In this document: piece by piece, positions 48,901 through 60,900 of the stretch | How positions within the stretch are numbered: the first letter of the stretch is position 1 | Layout of the letters: every line of letters starts with the position of its first letter | DNA from: Gigantopelta aegis | Taxonomy: Eukaryota > Mollusca > Gastropoda > Neomphalida > Peltospiridae | Reading direction: 5' to 3' | Length of the DNA: 64,000 nucleotides | NCBI RefSeq assembly: GCF_016097555.1 | Contig: NC_054711.1 | Location: forward strand, 31,592,053 to 31,656,052 | The notes under the pieces: model-generated | Database searches by the model: none | What the model saw: only the letters and a program-made list of their open reading frames with translations | What the model was told of the DNA's origin: nothing | Made by a program: the position numbers and the translations under genes

Positions 48901-51900
48901 AATTATTTCGCCAATTAAAAACAAAATTTGTCAACTGTTTCCAAAACTCAGACTTGACGAATTTGGCAAGTGCATCAATGTGTTCTAGAGGTGCCATTAA
49001 ACAAAATAAACTTTTCATTTTTATTAGTCACGTAACAGCTTGCAGTCCAGCAGGTATGTGACAAAACTGTGCCTTTGATGATACAAGCCTGCAACTTAGC
49101 ATGGTGCCAGGGCATACCCTAGAGACGGACCTACCTTAGGAGACAATATCGGTGACGTGGGTGGAAGTTGCAAGTCAGAAATATTCGATTCAGTGTGGAT
49201 CCGAGAAAGTCGGCTCTTTAATGCTGTGTTTTGTCGTTGTGCCTACATACAGAAAACAGAAATCCAGTTTTCAGTGCAACAAGATAAACATACGTGACAA
49301 GAAATTATGCAGAATTAAATATCTTGTTATCATAAACTCAATTGGTTTTACTCATAATACTACAATTATAGAATGATGTTCAGTTTAATGCATATCAGGG
49401 CTTTGGAGCTCACTAATTTGGACAAAAAATTTTTTTTTATTGTTCCGAGTATAGCGAGATCTTTAAGGAGCACATCAATGTAATTAATTGATGGTGTTGG
49501 TGTTCTGTGTCAGAGTGTACACGTACCTCAAATAGCGACTGTTTGAGAGACGTGATGGTGTTGGTGTTCTGTGTCAGAGTGTACACGTACCTTAAATAGC
49601 GACTGTTTGAGAGACGCGATGGTGTCGGTGTTCTGTGTCAGAGTGTACACTATCTCAAATAGCGACTGTTTACGAGACGCGATGGTGTCGGTGTCCTGTG
49701 TCAGAGTGTACACGTACCTCAAATAGCGACTGTTTGAGAGACGCGATGGTGATGGTGTTCTGTGTCAGAGTGTACACGTACCTCAAATAGCGACTGTTTG
49801 AGAGACGCGATGGTGATGGTGTTCTGTGTCAGAGTGTACACGTACCTCAAATAGCGACTGTTTGAGAGACGCGATGGTGTTGGTGTTCTGTGTCAGAGTG
49901 TACACTATCTCAAATAGCGACTGTTTGAGAGACGCGATGGTGTTGGTGTTCTGTGTCAGAGTGTACACGTACCTCAAATAGCGACTGTTTGAGAGACGCG
50001 ATGGTGTTGGTGTTCTGTGTCAGAGTGTACACGTACCTCAAATAGCGACTGTCTGAGAGACGCGATGGTGTTGGTGTTCTGTGTCAGAGTGTACACATAC
50101 CTCAAATAGCGACTGTCTGAGAGACACGATGGTGTTGGTGTTCTGTGTCAGAGTGTACACGTACCTCAAATAGCGACTGTCTGAGAGACACGATGGTGTT
50201 GGTGTTCTGTGTCAGAGTGTACACGTACCTCAAATAGCGACTGTCTGAGAGACACGATGGTGTTGGTGTTCTGTGTCAGAGTGTACACGTACCTCAAATA
50301 GCGACTGTTTGAGAGACGTGATGGTGATGGTGTTCTGTGTCAGAGTGTACACGTACCTCAAATAGCGACTGTTTGAGAGACACGATGGTGTTGGTGTTCT
50401 GTGTCAGAGTGTACACGTACCTCAAATAGCGACTGTGTGAGAGACGCGATGGTGTTGGTGTTCTGTGTCAGAGTGTACACGTACCTCAAATAGCGACTGT
50501 CTGAGAGACGTGATGGTGTTGGTGTTCTGTGTCAGAGTGTACACTATCTCAAATAGTGACTGTCTGAGAGACGCGATGGTGTTGGTGTTCTGTGTCAGAG
50601 TGTACACGTACCTCAAATAGCGACTGTTTGAGAGACACGATGGTGTTGGTGTTCTGTGTCAGAGTGTACACGTACCTCAAATAGCGACTGTTTGAGAGAC
50701 GCGATGGTGTTGGTGTTCTGTGTCAGAGTGTACACGTACCTCAAATAGCGACTGTTTGAGAGACGCGATGGTGTTGGTGTTCTGTGTCAGAGTGTACACG
50801 TACCTCAAATAGCGACTGTTTGAGAGACGCGATGGTGTTGGTGTTCTGTGTCAGAGTGTACACGTACCTCAAATAGCGACTGTTTGAGAGACGTGATGGT
50901 GTTGGTGTTCTGTGTCAGAGTGTACACGTACCTCAAATAGCGACTGTTTGAGAGATGTGATGGTGATGGTGTTCTGTGTCAGAGTGTACACGTACCTCAA
51001 ATAGCGACTGTTTGAGAGATGCGATGGTGTTGGTGTTCTGTGTCAGAGTGTACACGTACCTCAAATAGCGACTGTGTGAGAGACGTGATGGTGTTGGTGT
51101 TCTGTGTCAGAGTGTACACTATCTCAAATAGCGACTGTTTGAGAGACGCGATGGTGTTGGTGTTCTGTGTCAGAGTGTACACTATCTCAAATAGCGACTG
51201 TCTGAGAGACGCGATGGTGTTGGTGTTCTGTGTCAGAGTGTACACTATCTCAAATAGCGACTGTTTGAGAGACGTGATGGTGTTGGTGTTCTGTGTCAGA
51301 GTGTACACTATCTCAAATAGCGACTGTTTGAGAGACGTGATGGTGTTGGTGTTCTGTGTCAGAGTGTACACGTACCTCAAATAGCGACTGTTTGAGAGAC
51401 GCGATGGTGTTCTGTGTCAGAGTGTACACGTACCTCAAATAGCGACTGTTTGAGAGACGCGATGGTGTTGGTGTTCTGTGTTAGAGTGTACACGTACCTC
51501 AAATAGCGACTGAGAGACGTGATGGTGTTGGTGTTCTGTGTCAGAGTGTACACGTACCTCAAATAGCGACTGTTTGAGAGACGCGATGGTGTTGGTGTTC
51601 TGTGTCAGAGTGTACACTATCTCAAATAGCGACTGTCTGAGAGACGCGATGGTGATGGTGTTCTGTGTCAGAGTGTACACGTACCTCAAATAGCGACTGT
51701 TTGAGAGACACGATGGTGTTGGTGTTCTGTGTCAGAGTGTACACTATCTCAAATAGTGACTGTCTGAGAGACGCGATGGTGTTGGTGTTCTGTGTCAGAG
51801 TGTACACGTACCTCAAATAGTGACTGTTTGAGAGACGCGATGGTGTTCTGTGTCAGAGTGTACACGTACCTCAAATAGCGACTGTTTGAGAGACGCGATG

Positions 51901-54900
51901 GTGTTGGTGTTCTGTGTCAGAGTGTACACGTACCTCAAATAGCGACTGTTTGAGAGACGTGATGGTGTTGGTGTTCTGTGTCAGAGTGTACACGTACCTC
52001 AAATAGCGACTGTTTGAGAGACGCGATGGTGTTGGTGTTCTGTGTCAGAGTGTACACGTACCTCAAATAGCGACTGTCTGAGAGACGCTATGGTGTTGGT
52101 GTTCTGTGTCAGAGTGTACACGTACCTCAAATAGCGACTGTTTGAGAGACGTGATGGTGTTGGTGTTCTGTGTCAGAGTGTACACGTACCTCAAATAGCG
52201 ACTGTTTGAGAGACGTGATGGTGTTGGTGTTCTGTGTCAGAGTGTACACGTACCTCAAATAGCGACTGTTTGAGAGACACGATGGTGTTGGTGTTCTGTG
52301 TCAGAGTGTACACGTACCTCAAATAGCGACTGTTTGAGAGACGTGATGGTGTTGGTGTTCTGTGTCAGAGTGTACACGTACCTCAAATAGCGACTGTTTG
52401 AGAGACACGATGGTGTTGGTGTTCTGTGTCAGAGTGTACACGTACCTCAAATAGCGACTGTCTGAGCGACGTGATGGTGTTCTGTGTCAGAGTGTACACG
52501 TACCTCAAATAGCGACTGTTTGAGAGACGTGATGGTGTTGGTGTTCTGTGTCAGAGTGCTCGATTCGCTCTCAATCGTCTGCTTCAGCCGCTCTCGCTCA
52601 GTGTTCATCATGTGTAATAAACTCTTCAGCTGGTTGTGCACTGCAACAACAGAAAAGAAACCCAATAAGCTTGTTAACACTTAAAGGCTAACTTAATAAT
52701 AATAAAATTGTTAAGTTACATACAGTTTAAATCTCTTTTTAATACTATAAACTTTGTATTTCTAATAATGAGTAAAAACTGTTATTTCTAATTTTTATAC
52801 TCATGCCAAAGAGCAATTTTATTTCCAAATTTTCAATGAAATGGCCTTTATTGGAAATAGCCAATCTTGTGATTGGTGATAAATGTATGTGTGTTGGTTG
52901 TAAAAACAAATTAGTTTCATCTGGGCAAAAAATGTCTGCAATTTTATTTCACCTAGTACCACCGTGTCAAGTAGCCTTGTGCTTAAAATATGTATGGGGT
53001 ATCTGCAAAAGAAAAGTATTCAAATTTTGTTCGGAACTAGGGTAGTCATAGACGCTACCTGTTATCTCTGAAATGAGCAGCTTGACACTGAATTTTTTGT
53101 GATTCACTTTAAGGGTGAGGGGTGGTAGTGTTTATATCCATGTTGTTTATGTCAAATGATACGCTGCAGGAAGTAAGGAAATGTTTTATTTAACGATGCA
53201 CTCAACACATTTTATTTACAGGTATATGGCATCAGACATATGGTTAAGGACCACACAGATATTGAGAGAGGAAACCCACTTCATGGGGTACTCTTTTCGA
53301 TTAGCAGCAAGGGATCTTTTATATGCACCATCCCACAGACAGGATAGTACATACAACCCCCTTTGTTACACCAGTTGTGGAGCACTGGCTGGAACAAGAA
53401 ATAGCCCAATGGGTCCACCGACGGGGATTGATCCTAGACCGATCGCACATCAAGACAACGCTTTACCACTGGGCTACGTAATGGTTATGGAGACGAATCT
53501 AGTCTATTTTAAGGATATATTTCCCCCATTTCAACGTCACACACTCTTGTTTCATTCTACTGTAACTTCATTCACATGTGTTACAGGTTTGTAGATTAAC
53601 AAAACTAAATGTTCATTTTCATGGGTTAAAACTAAATGTTTATTTTCATGGGTTAAAACTAAATGTTTATTTTCATGGGTTAAAACTAAATGTTCATTTT
53701 CATGGGTTAAAACTATAGTCTGTCCCATCCTCCAACAAAAATGTATTTTGTAAATAATTTCAGTTTGGTCTGATGTAAGAAGAAAAGTAAAAGTGTTTTG
53801 GAAATAACAAAAAAAACCCACTATTTTTGTGTGTAATTTGGAAAACAATCGGCTCAGAAATAAATAACTTAGTAAATTACATAGTACAGTAAAACCTGTC
53901 TAAACCAGATCATGTCAGGGACCTAATATTTATCCGGTTTGGAGAGGATCCGGTATTTAGAGGGTCACGTTTTAGAATATAGAGTTATTTCCCTTGACAT
54001 CGAATTCATAACTGCGAACGAACTTGTCCGAGAATCGCCGAATGAATGTGACTGTCGAAGCGACGACTCATACTAATGTCGCTATCTTCCAATTTTGTTA
54101 TGTATCTTTCTTATTTATTAATTGACATTAAAATATAAATAAAAACAACAGATTTCAATTTAATTTAGTTTTTACCACAATTAACATTGCAAAATGACAG
54201 TCTTTGTAATCATCAATTGCGTTGTTAGCTATACCGGCACTTTCACCGCTGATCTTGAAATGTCGAACAGAAAAGTATGACTTCCAGCTTTCTAACCATC
54301 CATTAGAAGCCTTAAAATCCTGAATCAGCAGATCAGATGAAACTTTAAAAGCTTTTTCCTGAATGATCGGTCCAGATATGAGAATATTCTTTGCTCGTGC
54401 ATGTTGGAACCATTTCCATGTCAGTTCATACAGTTCGTCATATTTGCAGCCTGTACTGAATCTCGTTTTGTTGGCGCTAGAGTTATTGTCATATTCTTGC
54501 AGATAAGCTGTCTTTTTCATTAATATGTCTGACACAGTGGAAATGCCAATGTCATACTTTCCTGCCAAATCCGTTTGAGTTAATTTTGGTACAGACTGCG
54601 AATCATTAGGCCTAATCAAATGAAATTTTACTTTCAACGATAATTCCACACTTGGGTGTGCAGCAGAATCTAAAGGATCAATGCAAGTGTCCAGTTTTTG
54701 TCTGATATCATCTCGGTCTTTCTTGTCTTCAGCGATCCTGGCTTTTGCCTCTTCCTTGTGTGCTGTTACCACCTTGTTTTGAGTGTCCTCCTCTATCATA
54801 TCATCGAGATCGGATTCCAATCGGCTGCATGTATGCAGACTAAGTGCCCATACCTTCAGGGTCTCTGGCTTAATCGTAATACCAATTATCCCACCTGGAG

Positions 54901-57900
54901 CATGACCATACCGCATGAAGGTCGTCTCAATCATCATATCGCTCCAAATGCCATTCCACAATCCAGCAGAATGGTGCAGGACATGCTCACCCTTGAGGAA
55001 GTGTGACAATACCTCTTCTGGTAGCCGCTCCATCTCCCGCTGGTAGCACAACCCATACCTAGCATAGTTCACATGTCCCGCAGCAAAGAAGTATGGTAGC
55101 ATTTGCTTGTAGGTAGCCAGATGAAGTGGCCAGTCACCTTCCCGTTCAGCTCGTATGAACATCATGATGAGCCGGACAGGCTTTATCAAGACGTCAACCC
55201 AGAGTTTGACAGTTTGGCTCCTGTTGGTTTCTGTTTCAAGAATATGCATAAGGTCATCACTGCGCTATAGTGGTTTGTCCTGAACAATTCCACAAAGTGC
55301 CTCTTCAGCTACCATTCTTATTGCTCGAACGTTCTGGGGAAACGTTTTTCCAGTGAGCATTTTTGGCACACCGCCAAACACAGAAGACATTATATCTGAC
55401 AGACCGGTATCAGCCATCAATGTTCCAATCTCTATATATAAAGTGTGGTGATCGAGACATGTTCGTTTGTTGTTGTTTTAGCAACATTCAGCGTGCATGT
55501 TTTTTGTATCTATCACAGAAAAAAAACTAAAATTCTGTTTGTATGTAGTGTATACAAATTAAGTCACGTGTGCATATTTTAATTCTAAATTAAGTTGTTT
55601 CTAATATTTTACTCTGTGTGTCAGTATTCCACTATCAAAGTGCACTGATTAAAAATAAAAGGTGAAAAACCTAATGTGTGAGTATCTGAGAATTGTCTGA
55701 AGCTGTAAAGAATTTGCTCAGCTGTGCACTGCACAAGACAGGACAATTGAAAACAATCAAGCCTTAATTCCTCTGCCGTCTGCTAAGCTGGGCTGAGATC
55801 ACGGAAATCAGTGATCAGTGACGTAACTCTGGATGCTGGACAGCAGAAATTTCGGTCTGCATTGTTTTCTGGAAATTGTGTTTTCGTTCAGGTTACTCTT
55901 CATTCGTTTATACTACGCCGGTTTGTTCAGGTTAATTAATAAAGGATTTTACATTTCTGAACCAAAAATCAATCCGGTTTCCGAAATGTACTGGTTCCGG
56001 TTTTATCAGGTTTTTAATACATGGTTTAAGTAAGAGAATATTCGGGACCATGAAATTTGGCCATTTTTGACAGTATTTCGGTAACTTCAGGGTCCGGTTT
56101 AGACAGGTTTCACATACTGTATTAAAAAAGGTGTTCCCTGTGGGAAGTCCAATAAATGTTAATTTTCATGGGTCGAATCTATAGTCTGTCCCATCCTATA
56201 AAAATGTTTGGAGTGCAATTTAATAAATAAATAATTTGTAGTAAATTCCATGGTATGAAAAAAGGCATTCCTTGTGGGAAGGACAATAAGGTTCCATTTG
56301 CACGGGTTGATATGGTACACCTTGTTCGCCCTTGGTGATGAAAGTTAAACTATAAGTTGGTATGTCATACCTTGTTCGCCCTTGGTGATGAAAGTTAAAC
56401 TGTAAGTTGGTATGTCATACCTTGTTCACCCTTGGTGATGAAAGTTAAACTGTAAGTTGGTATGTCATACCTTGTTCGCCCTTGGTGATGAAAGTTAAAC
56501 TATAAGTTGGTATGTCATACCTTGTTCACCCTTGGTGATGAAAGTTAAACTGTAAGTTGATATGGTACACCTTGTTCGCCCTTGGTGATGAAAGTTAAAC
56601 TGTAAGTTGGTATGTCAGACCTTGTTCACCCTTGGTGATGAAAGTTAAACTATAAGTTGGTATGTCATACCTTGTTCACCCTTGGTGATGAAAGTTAAAC
56701 TGTAAGTTGATATGGTACACCTTGTTCGCCCTTGGTGATGAAAGTTAAACTGTAAGTTGGTATGTCAGACCTTGTTCACCCTTGGTGATGAAAGTTAAAC
56801 TATAAGTTGGTATGTCATACCTTGTTCACCCTTGGTGATGAAAGTTAAACTGTAAGTTGGTATGTCATACCTTGTTCGCCCTTGGTGATGAAAGTTAAAC
56901 TATAAGTTGGTATGTCATACCTTGTTCACCCTTGGTGATGAAAGTTAAACTGTAAGTTGGTATGTCATACCTTGTTCGCCCTTGGTGATGAAAGTTAAAC
57001 TATAAGTTGGTATGTCATACCTTGTTCACCCTTGGTGATGAAAGTTAAACTGTAAGTTGGTATGTCATACCTTGTTCACCCTTGGTGATGAAAGTTAAAC
57101 TATAAGTTGGTATGTCATACCTTGTTCACCCTTGGTGATGAAAGTTAAACTATAAGTTGGTATGTCATACCTTGTTCACCCTTGGTGATGAAAGTTAAAC
57201 TATAAGTTGGTATGTCATACCTTGTTCGCCCTTGGTGATGAAAGTTAAACTGTAAGTTGGTATGTCATACCTTGTTCACCCTTGGTGATGAAAGTTAAAC
57301 TATAAGTTGGTATGTCATACCTTGTTCGCCCTTGGTGATGAAAGTTAAACTGTAAGTTGGTATGTCATACCTTGTTCACCCTTGGTGATGAAAGTTAAAC
57401 TGTAAGTTGGTATGTCATACCTTGTTCGCCCTTGGTGATGAAAGTTAAACTATAAGTTGGTATGTCATACCTTGTTCACCCTTGGTGATGAAAGTTAAAC
57501 TGTAAGTTGGTATGTCATACCTTGTTCACCCTTGGTGATGAAAGTTAAACTATAAGTTGGTATGTCATACCTTGTTCACCCTTGGTGATGAAAGTTAAAC
57601 TGTAAGTTGATATGGTACACCTTGTTCGCCCTTGGTGATGAAAGTTAAACTGTAAGTTGGTATGTCAGACCTTGTTCACCCTTGGTGATGAAAGTTAAAC
57701 TATAAGTTGGTATGTCATACCTTGTTCACCCTTGGTGATGAAAGTTAAACTGTAAGTTGGTATGTCATACCTTGTTCGCCCTTGGTGATGAAAGTTAAAC
57801 TATAAGTTGGTATGTCATACCTTGTTCACCCTTGGTGATGAAAGTTAAACTGTAAGTTGGTATGTCATACCTTGTTCGCCCTTGGTGATGAAAGTTAAAC

Positions 57901-60900
57901 TATAAGTTGGTATGTCATACCTTGTTCACCCTTGGTGATGAAAGTTAAACTGTAAGTTGGTATGTCATACCTTGTTCTCCCTTGGTGATGAAAGTTAAAC
58001 TATAAGTTGGTATGTCATACCTTGTTCACCCTTGGTGATGAAAGTTAAACTATAAGTTGGTATGTCATACCTTGTTCACCCTTGGTGATGAAAGTTAAAC
58101 TATAAGTTGGTATGTCATACCTTGTTCGCCCTTGGTGATGAAAGTTAAACTGTAAGTTGGTATGTCATACCTTGTTCACCCTTGGTGATGAAAGTTAAAC
58201 TATAAGTTGGTATGTCATACCTTGTTCGCCCTTGGTGATGAAAGTTAAACTGTAAGTTGGTATGTCATACCTTGTTCACCCTTGGTGATGAAAGTTAAAC
58301 TGTAAGTTGGTATGTCATACCTTGTTCGCCCTTGGTGATGAAAGTTAAACTATAAGTTGGTATGTCATACCTTGTTCACCCTTGGTGATGAAAGTTAAAC
58401 TGTAAGTTGGTATGTCATACCTTGTTCACCCTTGGTGATGAAAGTTAAACTATAAGTTGGTATGTCATACCTTGTTCACCCTTGGTGATGAAAGTTAAAC
58501 TATAAGTTGGTATGTCATACCTTGTTCACCCTTGGTGATGAAAGTTAAACTATAAGTTGGTATGTCATACCTTGTTCGCCCTTGGTGATGAAAGTTAAAC
58601 TGTAAGTTGGTATGTCATACCTTGTTCACCCTTGGTGATGAAAGTTAAACTATAAGTTGGTATGTCATACCTTGTTCACCCTTGGTGATGAAAGTTAAAC
58701 TGTAAGTTGGTATGTCATACCTTGTTCACCCTTGGTGATGAAAGTTAAACTGTAAGTTGGTATGTCACACCTTGTTCACCCTTGGTGATGAAAGTTAAAC
58801 TGTAAGTTGGTATGTCACACCTTGTTCACCCTTGGTGATGAAAGTTAAACTGTAAGTTGGTATGTCACACCTTGTTCACCCTTGGTGATGAAAGTTAAAC
58901 TGTAAGTTGGTATGTCACACCTTGTTCGCCCTTGGTGATGAAAGTTAAACTGTAAGTTGGTATGTCACACCTTGTTCACCCTTGGTGATGAAAGTTAAAC
59001 TGTAAGTTGGTATGTCACACCTTGTTCGCCCTTGGTGATGAAAGTTAAACTGTAAGTTGGTATGTCACACCTTGTTCACCCTTGGTGATGAAAGTTAAAC
59101 TATAAGTTGGTATGTCACACCTTGTTCACCCTTGGTGATGAAAGTTAAACTGTAAGTTGGTATGTCACACCTTGTTCACCCTTGGTGATGAAAGTTAAAC
59201 TGTAAGTTGGTATGTCACACCTTGTTCGCCCTTGGTGATGAAAGTTAAACTGTAAGTTGGTATGTCATACCTTGTTCACCCTTGGTGATGAAAGTTAAAC
59301 TATAAGTTGGTATGTCATACCTTGTTCACCCTTGGTGATGAAAGTTAAACTGTAAGTTGGTATGTCATACCTTGTTCACCCTTGGTGATGAAAGTTAAAC
59401 TGTAAGTTGGTATGTCACACCTTGTTCACCCTTGGTGATGAAAGTTAAACTGTAAGTTGGTATGTCACACCTTGTTCACCCTTGGTGATGAAAGTTAAAC
59501 TGTAAGTTGGTATGTCACACCTTGTTCACCCTTGGTGATGAAAGTTAAACTGTAAGTTGGTATGTCACACCTTGTTCACCCTTGGTGATGAAAGTTAAAC
59601 TGTAAGTTGGTATGTCACACCTTGTTCACCCTTGGTGATGAAAGTTAAACTGTAAGTTGGTATGTCACACCTTGTTCACCCTTGGTGATGAAAGTTAAAC
59701 TGTAAGTTGGTATGTCAGACCTTGTTCGCCCTTGGTGATGAAAGTTAAACTATAAGTTGGTATGTCATACCTTGTTCGCCCTTGGTGATGAAAGTTAAAC
59801 TGTAAGTTGGTATGTCATACCTTGTTCATCCTTGGTGATGAAAGTTAAACTGTAAGTTGATATGGTACACCTTGTTCGCCCTTGGTGATGAAAGTTAAAC
59901 TGTAAGTTGGTATGTCATACCTTGTTCGCCCTTGGTGATGAAAGTTAAACTGTAAGTTGGTATGTCATACCTTGTTCACCCTTGGTGATGAAAGTTAAAC
60001 TGTAAGTTGGTATGTCATACCTTGTTCGCCCTTGGTGATGAAAGTTAAACTGTAAGTTGGTATGTCAGACCTTGTTCACCCTTGGTGATGAAAGTTAAGC
60101 TATAAGCTGGTATGTCATACCTTGTTCACCCTTGGTGATGAAAGTTAAACTATAAGCTGGTATGTCATACCTTGTTCACCCTTGGTGATGAAAGTTAAGC
60201 TATAAGCTGGTATGTCATACCTTGTTCACCCTTGGTGATGAAAGTTAAACTATAAGTTGGTATGTCATACCTTGTTCGCCCTTGGTGATGAAAGTTAAAC
60301 TTTAAGTTGGTATGTCATACCTTGTTCACCCTTGGTGATGAAAGTTAAACTTTAAGTTGGTATGTCATACCTTGTTCACCCTAGGTGATGAAAGTTAAAC
60401 TATAAGTTGGTATGTCATACCTTGTTCACCCTTGGTGATGAAGGTTAAACTATAAGTTGGTATGTCATACCTTGTTCACCCTTGGTGATGAAGGTTAAAC
60501 TATAAGCTGGTATGTCATACCTTGTTCACCCTTGGTGATGAAGGTTAAGCTATAAGCTGGTATGTCATACCTTGTTCACCCTTGGTGATGAAAGTTAAGC
60601 TATAAGTTGGTATGTCATACCTTGTTCACCCTTGGTGATGAAAGTTAAACTATAAGTTGGTATGTCATACCTTGTTCACCCTTGGTGATGAAAGTTAAGC
60701 TATAAGCTGGTATGTCATACCTTGTTCACCCTAGGTGATGAAAGTTAAACTATAAGCTGGTATGTCATACCTTGTTCACCCTTGGTGATGAACGTCTCCC
60801 TCAGTTTGATCTCCTGGATACGTTGTTCGTGCGACTGACTCAGCGGCATGTCTGAGAGACTCATCGGCCGTGACGATGTTGTGTGGTTCAACAGGTTCGG

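Larger units (their letters stand above)
53714..56165 (+). mobile_element. Small MITE split by the Tigger-type element
   Basis: 'ctatagtctgtcccatcctc' at 53714, 'ttccctgtgggaagtcc' at 56135. Joining 53886 to 56122 restores the family sequence seen at 3596-3809. Confidence 0.75.

Noticed and set aside
51019-51384. Open frame on the + strand in the 63/64-bp array
   Set aside because: It is the antisense of the exon-derived units; the coding match is on the - strand.
54155-55249. The 364-codon frame as an ORP exon or host gene
   Set aside because: It lies wholly inside a TA-flanked transposon with Tigger-type ends and carries transposase DNA-binding helices.
20484-60790. Regular short repeats as CRISPR arrays
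   Set aside because: No unique spacers; units are fully tandem, in a eukaryotic intron and gene context.
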